In this document: in pieces, positions 1-7,164 of the stretch
How positions within the stretch are numbered: position 1 is the stretch's first letter
Layout of the letters: each line of letters starts with the position of its first letter
From: Magnetovibrio sp.
GTDB taxonomy: Bacteria > Pseudomonadota > Alphaproteobacteria > Rhodospirillales > Magnetovibrionaceae
Reading direction: 5' to 3'
Length of the DNA stretch: 9,118 nt
Assembly (NCBI GenBank): GCA_016763895.1
Contig: JAESSV010000230.1
Coordinates: forward strand, 1 to 9,118
Notes under the pieces: model-generated
What the model was told of the DNA's origin: nothing
Seen by the model: only the letters and a program-made list of their open reading frames with translations
Databases searched by the model: none
Program-made: the position numbers and the translations under genes

Positions 1-787
1 CAGCACATTCTTCAATTTTTAAATTCCGGGTTTGAAGGTGCGGAGCAACCCGGCGTATCCGCTCAAGGCGTGTTCGGGTTTTCTCTAACATGGCGTAATT
101 ATTTAGGGCGGTGGCTAATGCCTCAGAGGCTTGAGCAACAGTTTGGTTAACAGACTTCCACTCTGTTGTTTTCGCGGTTGCTTCTCTGAGTTTCTTTTTA
201 GCTTCGTTGAAGGCATCATGAACCTGATAAAATTCGTGACTTCTGGATCTACCTTTGATCCATAAAGAAGCGGCTTCTTCTTCCAAACGGTCAAGGAAGT
301 CGCCAAAAATACCTACACCAGCGGACGCCTCGAATAGCATTCGGCCAACATCATCCCCCGATTTCATCAGGTTTTCCCCACCGACCTTTAGCCCCGCATG
401 GTCAAGGCAAAATTCACGTAAAAAAGATAGGCGATCTGCGTTACCCGTGAATGGGGCTAAGGCATCATCGGGCAATTCAGTACCGTCAGGAGAGCGAAGT
501 GGCTGCTTATTTCGTCTTAATCGGTGATATTCTAACTGATTTGTTTCGGTTTCAAGTATGCCGCCAAGGCACAAATCCTTTTTATCATGGATGAAATCAA
601 ACCGAGTGCGGGGGTCAATGCCAAACAATAGATCTGTTATGGCGTGGCGCGTTGTTGATTTGCCAGCTTCATTTGCACCGACGATCAAATGGAAATCAGG
701 TTTCTCAGCATCAACCGGTTTGGGGAAAGCAATAGGTTCTTCCGTAAATTTTCCGTAACGGATAAGGTCAAGGTGGCGAATGCGCAT
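1..787 (-). CDS. yhaN: YhaN-like SMC/Rad50-type ATPase, N-terminal part (3' end outside window)
   Basis: This partial gene of 262 codons runs off the left edge. It begins MRIRHLDLIRYGKFTEEPIA and carries Walker A GANEAGKST (37-45), then TDLLFGIDPRTRFDFIHD (51-68), LRRNKQPLRS, FCLDHAGLKVGGENL (126-140) and GDDVGRMLFEASAGVG (144-159), all hallmarks of the YhaN group of Rad50/SbcC-like ATPases. From about residue 185 the sequence is polar and helix-rich (FNEAKKKLREATAK, NNYAMLEKTRTRLERIRR), the start of the expected coiled coil. The remaining coiled coil, signature motif and Walker B are outside the window. The ATG is two bases past the stop of the yhaO-like gene, whose last codons supply a GGGAG-type ribosome-binding site, so the pair is co-translated. 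By analogy with Rad50-Mre11 it would use ATP to control access of DNA ends to the YhaO nuclease. Confidence 0.93.
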   Translation of the reverse strand, partial: MRIRHLDLIRYGKFTEEPIAFPKPVDAEKPDFHLIVGANEAGKSTTRHAITDLLFGIDPRTRFDFIHDKKDLCLGGILETETNQLEYHRLRRNKQPLRSPDGTELPDDALAPFTGNADRLSFLREFCLDHAGLKVGGENLMKSGDDVGRMLFEASAGVGIFGDFLDRLEEEAASLWIKGRSRSHEFYQVHDAFNEAKKKLREATAKTTEWKSVNQTVAQASEALATALNNYAMLEKTRTRLERIRRVAPHLQTRNLKIEECA

Positions 788-789
788 AA

Positions 790-2061
790 TTATTTTGCTC
801 CCTCACCACTCGACATATGAGCAATAAGTCCTTGAGACACTGAGTCGAGCTGGTCTTTTATATCTCCGGCCTGAATTGACTGGAGTTCGGGTGTAATATC
901 AATCAAGTCCAAGGGGACTTTGTTGACGAGTTCCATTAATTCCCCAATAATCGTTTGTTGCAGGTCTTCATCATTTCCAGCTTTATCTAAGTATGCCTGT
1001 AAGTCGGCAATGGCGTCTGAGCGGGCTTCAATGCTTGCTTTATCCAGAGTTGGAGTTGTGGCGAGTTTGACCTTTTCGATCCAAAGCTTGTCTTCGCTCA
1101 GGGCAATTGCTGTGGCAAGGATTTCCTGTCGCAACTGACGTTCCAAACCGAACAGTTCACCATGGGCACGGGTGCTGCCAGAGATTGTGACGCGGACCGC
1201 CAATGGCAGTCCATCGAAATCGTCCTGAATTAACGATTGAAGTTGATGCCGGGTCAGTTGAACAACATCGTCGAAAGATTGGGCGGCTTCAACATTGACG
1301 TCTAGGTGGTGCCAACGGATTGTATCAACAAACAAACGTTCAATGGATGGCTTGTCGTTTTCGACTGTAACCAACAAGGCTCCCCGTGGGCCTGTCTCAC
1401 GAATATGGCGTCCTTGAATATTTCCGGGAAATGCAATTAGAGGGGACGTTTTCAACACTTTGTACTCGTGAACATGGCCCAAAGCCCAGTAATCATATTC
1501 CTTGTCCACAAGGTCAGATATAGCACAGGGTGCATAAGAGGCATGTGCCGCATGGCCCTCTACAGCCGTGTGCAGGATGCCGATGTTAAAACAATTTGGT
1601 ATGGCGGCAGGATAATTGATCGCTAGGTTTTCTTCAGTTTTGGCATTTCGGAAACTTTGACCATGCAAAGCGACGTCGATATCCACAATTTGATGTGTTT
1701 CAGCATTGCGAGATGTAAACACGGTAACGTTATCGAGAGGTGATAGTTGTTTGGTGAGCTTGCTTTGGGCATCATGGTTGCCATTGACGATGAAAACCGG
1801 AATGTTTTCCCGGTTTAAGCGTCCCATCTCTTGAGTGAAGAATAATCCAGTATTAAAGTCAGGCCAATTTCCATCGTAAAGATCCCCAGCAATCACCATG
1901 AAATTGACTTGCTCGCGGATGGCTTCATCGACCAGATTGCGAAATGCAGCTCTTGGCGCATCTCGTAATAACTCAAGTGGAGCACCTTCATAAGCCGATA
2001 GTCCCACCAGTGGGCTATCGAGATGAATGTCTGCGGCATGAATAAACGTAAAATTGACCAT
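790..2061 (-). CDS. yhaO: YhaO/SbcD-like (Mre11-type) DNA repair metallophosphoesterase
   Basis: This is a predicted two-metal DNA exo/endonuclease of the calcineurin-like phosphoesterase superfamily, forming a complex with the SMC-like ATPase encoded next. Metal-binding motifs are all present in the 423 residues: DIHLDSP (D11, H13), GDLYD (59-63), GNHD (94-97), LHTA (H164) and GHVH (195-198), followed by PGNIQGRHIRETGPRG (about 212-226), typical of the YhaO group. The C-terminal part should be the capping and ATPase-binding region. The ATG at 2061 is chosen because AGGTG lies four bases upstream and the protein then begins MVNFTFIHAADIHLD as in relatives; the upstream ATG at 2088 would add nine residues and leaves that ribosome-binding site inside the gene. 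It ends two bases before the next ATG. Known relatives act on double-strand-break ends; a role in defence is inference from the neighbours. Confidence 0.92.
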   Translation of the reverse strand: MVNFTFIHAADIHLDSPLVGLSAYEGAPLELLRDAPRAAFRNLVDEAIREQVNFMVIAGDLYDGNWPDFNTGLFFTQEMGRLNRENIPVFIVNGNHDAQSKLTKQLSPLDNVTVFTSRNAETHQIVDIDVALHGQSFRNAKTEENLAINYPAAIPNCFNIGILHTAVEGHAAHASYAPCAISDLVDKEYDYWALGHVHEYKVLKTSPLIAFPGNIQGRHIRETGPRGALLVTVENDKPSIERLFVDTIRWHHLDVNVEAAQSFDDVVQLTRHQLQSLIQDDFDGLPLAVRVTISGSTRAHGELFGLERQLRQEILATAIALSEDKLWIEKVKLATTPTLDKASIEARSDAIADLQAYLDKAGNDEDLQQTIIGELMELVNKVPLDLIDITPELQSIQAGDIKDQLDSVSQGLIAHMSSGEGAK

Positions 2062-2207
2062 TAAGCACCTCTTGATCGTTTTTAGCATACAGGAAAGAGA
2101 GACCCAAGGAATAACACGTAATAGAACTTGTTAATGGTGGGTAATTCCACTCACAAGTCATTGCGCAAGGTGTGGGCGTGATCAATACCCCGTTGTGATT
2201 TGGTGCA
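2062..2207 (-). other. 146-base gap between res and the yhaO-like gene
   Basis: No gene is apparent. No hairpin followed by a T run (factor-independent terminator) is visible after res. A TATGCT hexamer near 2088-2093 could be a -10 element, but no good -35 lies at the right distance. The size of the gap, unlike the overlaps elsewhere, suggests the nuclease-ATPase pair has its own promoter. A short GTGG-AATTAC-CCAC inverted repeat is too weak to call an operator. Confidence 0.3.
2066..2070 (-). promoter_or_regulatory. Shine-Dalgarno AGGTG deciding the yhaO start
   Basis: AAGAGGTG stands just before CTTA and the ATG at 2061. It supports this start over the in-frame ATG 27 bases upstream at 2088. 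Confidence 0.55.
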
Positions 2208-5186
2208 TTATATTCCAACTTCAGCCAAAGAAGTCACCACATCAAAATTGGCGCCAATCGTTTCAAAGTGTCGTTTGCCACATTTTATTTTTTGATTTTC
2301 TTTGGTGCGCAGCTCGTCAGAATCCAAGGTGCTTTTGGTTTCACGGACGAAGTATAATTTTTCATCCCGTTCGGTCATAAACGCCCAGTCGGGGTTGTAG
2401 TTGCCGATGGGGGTTTCAATTTTGAACCAACTGGGAAGTTTTACGAACAGCTTAACGTGTTCATTATTGTCTAAGTCCTTGGCGAATTGTTTTTCCACCT
2501 CTGAATCACATTCAATATCACTGTACAGAGCTTTTTGGGTGTGGCGAACTTCGTACAGGCGGTTAAGATAATGACCTAAATCCTTCTCAGCATCATCATC
2601 TATGCGCGTCATATCCCATTCATCACCGATAATCTGTTCGTACTGAATGCCATCGATCATGATGTCATGGAGAGCCTTGTGGATACACGCCGCGACACTG
2701 GCCATAAAGGCTTGGGGGTTGATCTTGAATTCAGAAAAACGTCTACAGGATTTAAGGATATCAATCAAAGTCGTGCGCGTCAGTTCGGTTTCTTTTTGTA
2801 GGTACGTTAAAATATCGGGCAGAACGTGTATGTGCCCAACGTTTTGTGATTTGTGGGCAAGAATCCGGTCTGAGCCTACACCTGCATCCTGAATGTCTAT
2901 GCCTGCCGTGGTAATGGTGAGCGTGGTTGCTTGAATTTTCGGCATGTCCTGAATACGCGCAATGACTTTCGTCATAAGCAGTTGTGTGTCATAGGCCACA
3001 CGGTAACGGGTCCGTTGTTTAATGGTGTTCCAAAGCTCTGCAAACTCGGGGCTTAAGCGAACGTTTTTATGATAAGTAACGGCCTTGCGGTCCTTGGAAT
3101 TGACCACCCGGTTGCTGAAGAGTTTAGACTGAATAACATCAACAATTTGGGGGCGAAGGCCTGAAAAGGATTCCAAAACCTTCAACTCGAAATGAGGATT
3201 TTTGGGATCAAATGTTTCAAGGATTTGACCTTTGTCATCCAAATATCCACCCGTGATCAGGTTGTCCCATATTTGTCCAGATGCATCTTGACCAATGGGT
3301 GTTTCATCATCTGGCTTGGTAATTTTGGCAAAGTCGATTTTGTTGATCCTGCCAAAGTGTATATTGAAATCTTCTTCGAATTCAGATTGAAGGGTACGGG
3401 CAAAGTCGGCATAGGCGACATTGGCGATAATGGTCAGGCGATTGATGTGTTCATCGCGAACACGTTCACCAGCCGTATTAACGGGCAAACGCAAGCCGCG
3501 ACCAATTTCTTGGCGCTTTTTTTCCACCGAATGGGTTTCGTTCAATGTACAGATTTGAAACACATTTGGGTTATCCCAACCTTCACGCAAGGCCGAGTGG
3601 GAAAAGATAAACCGCAACGCAACATCAGGGTCTAACAAGCGTTCTTTGTCCCGCATAATCAAAGCATAGGTATCATCATCCAGTTTGGTATTGCCGCGCG
3701 TATCTTTGGCGACACCTTTTTTATCACGCGAGAAATATCCATCATGAACCGAAGCAATGTTCGTTATGCCCACATCCTTGAATATAGGCTTGGCGGTAAG
3801 CTCGGCGTAGGCTTCTTCAAACCACTGCCCAAATTTGCCCAGACTGGTGGTGCCATCTTCGTTATAAATGCGATAGTTCGCCACGCGATCAATGAAAAAC
3901 AGGGATAGAACCTTGATACCTTGATCCTTAAACTGTCGTTCTTTTTTTAAGTGTTGTTCTACGGTCTCAAACACTTGGGCTTTCATGATGTCATCGGTAA
4001 GGCCACCTGAATCCTGACCCAATTGTAAAAAATGCCCTTGGTTAAATTCTATATATTCAGCGTCCGGTGTGCAGTCGATGGTTTGCACAATAAAACCATC
4101 GTCATAATGAGCAAGACCGCCTGATTTATCGAACAAGTTATCGTTTTGCTTAACCCATAACTTTGTCGGCTTTGGCCCATTGGGGGACGCTTTGTGAATT
4201 TCCAATTGGGCCTTGATGCCGTTTCTATTATCGACCTTTAACAGTTTGATATAAGCCCGATTGAAATCGCCATCTGAAAGCACAGACGATACTTCGATCC
4301 GTTTAACCAATTCCAAATCATAGGCCTTCACCGGATCAAGCTTATACAACAAGTTATAGGCATTTCGGTGCGTGGCACTGTAACGTAATGTCGCGACGGG
4401 ATTGAGCCGCGCAATGGCTTTTTTAGCCTTATCCGTATTGTCGATACTTTGCGGTTCATCAATAATTACAAACGGGTTTGTCGCCTGGATAAATTCAATG
4501 GGTTTATGACCAGACATTCCATCAATTTCACGGTTGATAATATTGGCCTTGGAGGCTTTTGCGCCGTCTTCCACATCCTTTTGAAAGGCCTGAATGTTGA
4601 TGATCATGATTTGCAACTGATGAGCACCCGCAAATTCGCGAACCTTACTGAGATCCTTTGAATTATAAACAAAGGCATTAAACGGTGTTTTGTCATAAAG
4701 GGCCGAAAAATGCTCGCGCGTCATCTCGATACTTTTCAACACCCCTTCGCGCACGGCAACGGATGGTACAACGATGATGAACTTCTTAAATCCATAATTT
4801 TTGTTCAGCTCGAAAATGGTGCGCAGGTAAACATAAGTTTTACCCGTTCCCGTTTCCATTTCGACCGAGAACTCATTTCCATCCTTTAAGGCAAGCCATC
4901 TCAGGGGGCGACCAACATGATCTTCACATGTAAAATCCTTCGTGACGGCCTCAGATTTAGGAATATCGTTGCGTTCCTGGATATCATGGACGTTGGCAAG
5001 GATGTCTTCGTCTTGGACGACCAGATTATTGCCAACCCCAAATTCAGACTGAACAAAACCCGGACCAGTCCCGCCACCGCCGACCTCAAAATGAGCCTGA
5101 ACGGGCGGTTGTCCATCAAACACATCAACCACCGCAGAAATGGCGTCGAGCTGGTATTGCAGGGAGGGATCAAATTTTAGCTTCAC
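2208..5186 (-). CDS. res: Type III RM restriction subunit Res (helicase-nuclease)
   Basis: This is the ATP-dependent DNA translocase and endonuclease subunit of a Type III RM enzyme; with Mod it cuts DNA when unmodified sites are met. The 992 residues match the usual length of the family (about 900-1000). The start MKLKFDPSLQYQLDAISAVV is typical. Superfamily 2 helicase motifs appear in order: Walker A METGTGKT (110-117), Walker B-type DEPQ (243-246), SATHR (270-274), FIFSHSALREGWDNPNVF (527-543) and QEIGRGLRL (559-567). The C-terminal PD-(D/E)XK nuclease shows NPDWAF (D933) and ETK (E949, K951), so both activities look intact. The start codon is GTG at 5186, overlapping the rhuM stop by four bases, with AGGA upstream in rhuM; translation is probably coupled. 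In standard loci res follows mod directly; here about 2.5 kb separates them. The assignment is very secure. Confidence 0.97.
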   Translation of the reverse strand: MKLKFDPSLQYQLDAISAVVDVFDGQPPVQAHFEVGGGGTGPGFVQSEFGVGNNLVVQDEDILANVHDIQERNDIPKSEAVTKDFTCEDHVGRPLRWLALKDGNEFSVEMETGTGKTYVYLRTIFELNKNYGFKKFIIVVPSVAVREGVLKSIEMTREHFSALYDKTPFNAFVYNSKDLSKVREFAGAHQLQIMIINIQAFQKDVEDGAKASKANIINREIDGMSGHKPIEFIQATNPFVIIDEPQSIDNTDKAKKAIARLNPVATLRYSATHRNAYNLLYKLDPVKAYDLELVKRIEVSSVLSDGDFNRAYIKLLKVDNRNGIKAQLEIHKASPNGPKPTKLWVKQNDNLFDKSGGLAHYDDGFIVQTIDCTPDAEYIEFNQGHFLQLGQDSGGLTDDIMKAQVFETVEQHLKKERQFKDQGIKVLSLFFIDRVANYRIYNEDGTTSLGKFGQWFEEAYAELTAKPIFKDVGITNIASVHDGYFSRDKKGVAKDTRGNTKLDDDTYALIMRDKERLLDPDVALRFIFSHSALREGWDNPNVFQICTLNETHSVEKKRQEIGRGLRLPVNTAGERVRDEHINRLTIIANVAYADFARTLQSEFEEDFNIHFGRINKIDFAKITKPDDETPIGQDASGQIWDNLITGGYLDDKGQILETFDPKNPHFELKVLESFSGLRPQIVDVIQSKLFSNRVVNSKDRKAVTYHKNVRLSPEFAELWNTIKQRTRYRVAYDTQLLMTKVIARIQDMPKIQATTLTITTAGIDIQDAGVGSDRILAHKSQNVGHIHVLPDILTYLQKETELTRTTLIDILKSCRRFSEFKINPQAFMASVAACIHKALHDIMIDGIQYEQIIGDEWDMTRIDDDAEKDLGHYLNRLYEVRHTQKALYSDIECDSEVEKQFAKDLDNNEHVKLFVKLPSWFKIETPIGNYNPDWAFMTERDEKLYFVRETKSTLDSDELRTKENQKIKCGKRHFETIGANFDVVTSLAEVGI

Positions 5187-6250
5187 TTTTTATCCTGCTT
5201 CTTTTTGGATGTGATTTTATCTGAAATTTCTTTTGCCGTGGATTCCAAAACCTTGGCAGATGCCGCCAAACCATCGGCTTCCTTTAAGGCCCGGCGTTGT
5301 GCTCCATAGGCTTCATATTCGGCTTCCACATGGTGCATGGCGGCCTGGTGGCTGATTTTTCCGGCATTGGGCAGGACGTCGCGTTCGTTAAAGGATAAAA
5401 ACCCATCCAGCTTTATTCCCCAATCCTTCATCAAAATTTGTTGGCGACGTTCGGATTGATCTTCCGCATAGTCCAACCACATGCTGACGATGCGGTTAAG
5501 CTCTGATATTTCGGTTTCTTTCAGATAGTTTTTGGCAACACCTATATCGGCCTTGCGGACGTCTTGGCCTTTGAAACTGGTTAAACCCATAGACGGCAAC
5601 CGATGGTCGGCGCGGGTTCTAAGAAGCCCGGCGGCCGTTTTCCCGGTCACGGCAAAGTGCAGTTTATTCTGCATGGTTTTGAAGAATGTCGCCGTGTCGT
5701 CGCCATCGGGCCGATAATCCGCCGCCAGAGCAAATATTTCACGCACCCGCAAATACAATCGTGCCTCACTGGCGCGAATATCGCGAATACGTTCAATAAG
5801 TTCTTCAAAATAATCAGGAACCTCAGACAATGCGCCGGGCGGATTTTTCAGCCGTACATCGTCCATGGTAAAGCCCTTGACGAGGTACTCTTGCAACCGT
5901 TCCGTCGCCCACCGCCGAAACTGTACGCCTCGCTTGGATCGCACCCGATAGCCAACGGACAAAATGGCTTCCAGACTGTAATGATCAATGTTTCGGGCAA
6001 CTTCGCGTGAACCTTCTTGTCGAACTATCCGGAATTTCCGGATAGTTGCCTCCGGGGCCAATTCATCATCTGCGTAAATATTACCCAAATGCTCATTCGC
6101 CGTCTTGACCGAAATCCCATAAAGCTCCGCGATCAAAACCTGAGAAAGCCACAAATTCTCATCCACAAACCGACAGTCCACCCGCGCATGACCGTCTTCT
6201 GTTTCATATAACAGAAGCTCACCAACAGGGCTTTGGTCATGTTCAGCCAT
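5183..6250 (-). CDS. RhuM-family protein associated with the RM operon
   Basis: This 355-residue protein matches the RhuM (virulence RhuM) family, named after a Salmonella pathogenicity-island gene and often found inside or beside RM loci; its biochemical role is unknown. The diagnostic N-terminal region is complete: FVDENLWLSQVLIAELYGIS (about 28-47, helix-turn-helix-like), TANEHLGNIY, EATIRKFRIVRQEGSREV (about 67-84), NIDHYSLEAILSVGYRVRSK and GVQFRRWATERLQEYLVKGF (about 108-127). A helical C-terminal half follows and ends in a lysine-rich tail. The ATG at 6250 lies 13 bases after the preceding stop; AAAGAG is a modest ribosome-binding site. The stop overlaps the GTG of res (GTGA), so RhuM and Res are probably made together and may interact. 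GC is high (36 of 60 at 5581-5640) compared with the cargo upstream. A perfect 25-base palindrome lies within the conserved TIRKFRIV codons. Confidence 0.92.
   Translation of the reverse strand: MAEHDQSPVGELLLYETEDGHARVDCRFVDENLWLSQVLIAELYGISVKTANEHLGNIYADDELAPEATIRKFRIVRQEGSREVARNIDHYSLEAILSVGYRVRSKRGVQFRRWATERLQEYLVKGFTMDDVRLKNPPGALSEVPDYFEELIERIRDIRASEARLYLRVREIFALAADYRPDGDDTATFFKTMQNKLHFAVTGKTAAGLLRTRADHRLPSMGLTSFKGQDVRKADIGVAKNYLKETEISELNRIVSMWLDYAEDQSERRQQILMKDWGIKLDGFLSFNERDVLPNAGKISHQAAMHHVEAEYEAYGAQRRALKEADGLAASAKVLESTAKEISDKITSKKKQDKK
6023..6047. repeat. perfect 12-1-12 inverted repeat inside rhuM
   Basis: AACTATCCGGAA, one T, then TTCCGGATAGTT form a perfect palindrome of 25 bases. 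In rhuM it encodes the conserved TIRKFRIV stretch. In mRNA it can fold as an 11-bp stem with a three-base loop. It could be a protein-binding site or translation-slowing hairpin, or just a result of the conserved codons. Confidence 0.85.
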
Positions 6251-6263
6251 TAATTTGCGCTCT

Positions 6264-6626
6264 TTATCCAGGGAATTTACCCAAATAGTAATTAAACCAA
6301 TATGTCAGTTCTTCTTCAGTCATAAGGTCAAAAACATCCTCGTCATACTCAATTTCCACTCTGTTCTCCACATATTCAGCAAGTGCTAAAAGGTAAGCGT
6401 AAAGCACATGTGGTTTGTCGTGTTTGAAGCAAAAAGCAGCCTTCCAGATACAGTAATTTTTGACCCCATCAATGGAGCTTTTATGACTGGTAAAAGCTTC
6501 CTCAATGAATGCCTTGAGCTGATCTTTTTCGTCTTGTGTAACGGGGCTACTAAGCCCAAACGATTTGAGTCTCTTTAAAAACATTGGAATCCTATTAATT
6601 CTTGAGTAGATGATTGCTGTCTTCAT
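6264..6626 (-). CDS. 120 aa acidic, helix-rich hypothetical protein
   Basis: This probably cytoplasmic protein belongs to no family I recognise. The first 15 residues (MKTAIIYSRINRIPM) are basic, followed by FLKRLKSFGLSSP, a long helix-prone part (QDEKDQLKAFIEEAF), a Cys- and aromatic-containing middle (NYCIWKAAFCFKHDKPHVLY), and a very acidic end (ENRVEIEYDEDVFDLMTEEE) finishing YYLGKFPG. The start at 6626 overlaps the previous stop as ATGA but has no clear Shine-Dalgarno. An ATG at 6584 has AGGA a few bases upstream and would give 106 residues, so the true start is uncertain. It lies 13 bases before rhuM and is the last low-GC gene of the insert (22 G/C in 6301-6360). Two cysteines are present but no metal-binding or catalytic motif is evident. 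Confidence 0.8.
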   Translation of the reverse strand: MKTAIIYSRINRIPMFLKRLKSFGLSSPVTQDEKDQLKAFIEEAFTSHKSSIDGVKNYCIWKAAFCFKHDKPHVLYAYLLALAEYVENRVEIEYDEDVFDLMTEEELTYWFNYYLGKFPG

Positions 6627-6805
6627 TTTTTGTCGTCTGAACCGCTACCTGATTTGCTCTTGTCGCTTGTGTCTCCGGAACCACCTTGTCTTGTTCTAAG
6701 ATCACCTGCACCGTCAACGCCGCCCTTTACGTATTTGATTTTGAGCTTGGACAAGCCGCCAACACCGGGTTTAGCGGGAGATTGGTCTTTCTTATCAACA
6801 GCCAT
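6623..6805 (-). CDS. small polar protein 3 of the VDGAG trio (60 aa)
   Basis: This 60-residue protein starts MAVDKKDQSPAKPGVGGLSK, continues LKIKYVKGGVDGAGDLRTRQ, and ends in a G, S, D and K-rich tail (GGSGDTSDKSKSGSGSDDKK). It shares its leader with small protein 2 and its VDGAGDLR core with small protein 1, so it links the three. AAGGAG lies eight bases before the ATG at 6805. The stop TGA overlaps the ATG of the downstream 120 aa gene as ATGA, indicating coupled translation. No catalytic or membrane features are visible. The conserved leader plus core plus variable tail resembles the layout of ribosomal-peptide precursors, but no modifying enzyme or transporter is in the window, so a regulatory or binding partner is at least as likely. 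Confidence 0.75.
   Translation of the reverse strand: MAVDKKDQSPAKPGVGGLSKLKIKYVKGGVDGAGDLRTRQGGSGDTSDKSKSGSGSDDKK
6767..6805 (-). repeat. direct repeat copy B: 5' end of small protein 3
   Basis: This is the second copy of the 39-base unit found at 6911-6949. Past codon 13 the two genes diverge until the VDGAG core, where they align again with a six-base difference. Confidence 0.9.
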
Positions 6806-6817
6806 GGTCGTTACTCC

Positions 6818-6949
6818 TTATTTATTGTGTCCTGACGCTTCTTTAGAACTATTTTTTGAAGGTCTTGTTCCACCAGCGCCATCAACCCCTTTTTTTAGGG
6901 ATTCGGCGAGGGGTTTAGCGGGAGGTTGGTCTTTCTTATCAACAGCCAT
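6818..6949 (-). CDS. small polar protein 2 of the VDGAG trio (43 aa)
   Basis: This 43-residue protein reads MAVDKKDQPPAKPLAESLKK, then GVDGAGGTRPSKNSSKEASG, then HNK and TAA. It starts eight bases after an AAGGAG that also contains the end of the preceding gene, and its own TAA overlaps the AAGGAG of the following gene. The first 13 codons are almost identical in DNA to those of small protein 3 (38 of 39 bases), so one is a recent copy of the other. The core GAG-GTR is explained by loss of six bases (ATCTTA) from a GAG-DLRTR sequence like that of protein 3. It has no signal peptide, membrane segment or cysteine; the composition is polar and probably disordered. Its family and function are unknown. 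The conserved start, ribosome-binding site and core argue that it is a real gene despite its size. Confidence 0.72.
   Translation of the reverse strand: MAVDKKDQPPAKPLAESLKKGVDGAGGTRPSKNSSKEASGHNK
6911..6949 (-). repeat. direct repeat copy A: 5' end of small protein 2
   Basis: These 39 bases (ATG through the 13th codon) match the 39 bases at 6767-6805 at 38 positions, differing only by C/T in codon 9. The similarity also covers the upstream ATAAGGAGTA ribosome-binding region. It marks a recent tandem duplication of a short gene together with its translation signal. Confidence 0.9.
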
Positions 6950-6954
6950 AATGA

Positions 6955-7164
6955 CTACTCCTTATCTTTATTTTTGAGGTTATCGTTTCCGTTAGTCGTA
7001 TTTTTGTTGGTGGTTCCTGAGCTGCCCTCGTTTTTTTTCTTAGAAGTCCTTTGTTGCCCAACACGCAAGTCTCCGGCCCCATCAACGGCCTCCATAAGAT
7101 CAACGGCTTTATCAAGAATCTCTTTAGCAATGGACTTATCTTGAGTTTTTGATTTATCAGTCAT
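6955..7164 (-). CDS. small polar protein 1 of the VDGAG trio (69 aa)
   Basis: This small highly charged protein has no recognisable family. It has an N-terminal helix-prone part (MTDKSKTQDKSIAKEILDKA, then VDLMEA), a core VDGAGDLRVGQQR at about residues 27-39, and a low-complexity tail rich in K, N, G, S and T, probably disordered, ending NKDKE. There is no signal peptide, membrane segment or cysteine. The core recurs in the next two genes (VDGAGGTR and VDGAGDLR), so the three are paralogues or share a functional motif. A strong AGGAGG lies six bases before the ATG, and the ATG overlaps the membrane-protein stop (TAATG). Its own last codons and stop (AAG GAG TAG) supply the Shine-Dalgarno of the next gene. 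A regulator, partner or substrate of the adjacent membrane protein is plausible but unproven. Confidence 0.75.
   Translation of the reverse strand: MTDKSKTQDKSIAKEILDKAVDLMEAVDGAGDLRVGQQRTSKKKNEGSSGTTNKNTTNGNDNLKNKDKE

Noticed and set aside
2088..2207. A clear sigma70 promoter for the yhaO-yhaN pair.
   Set aside because: A TATGCT is present but no -35 hexamer lies 16-18 bases upstream, so only a vague promoter region can be stated.
2015..2218. A 67-codon minus-strand frame across the res-yhaO gap.
   Set aside because: It overlaps the 5' end of the yhaO-like gene in another frame, has no good ribosome-binding site and no recognisable protein character.
3192..3635. Open frames on the plus strand inside res (also 4449-4661, 4917-5180) and rhuM (5603-6010).
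   Set aside because: They lie opposite strongly conserved helicase and RhuM motifs, have no ribosome-binding sites of note and read like shadows of the real genes.
6623..7164. The small-protein trio as ribosomally made peptide natural-product precursors.
   Set aside because: Leader, core and tail layout is suggestive, but no modifying enzyme, peptidase or exporter is visible and the proteins lack a Gly-Gly leader or Cys/Ser/Thr-rich core, so it is kept only as an alternative.
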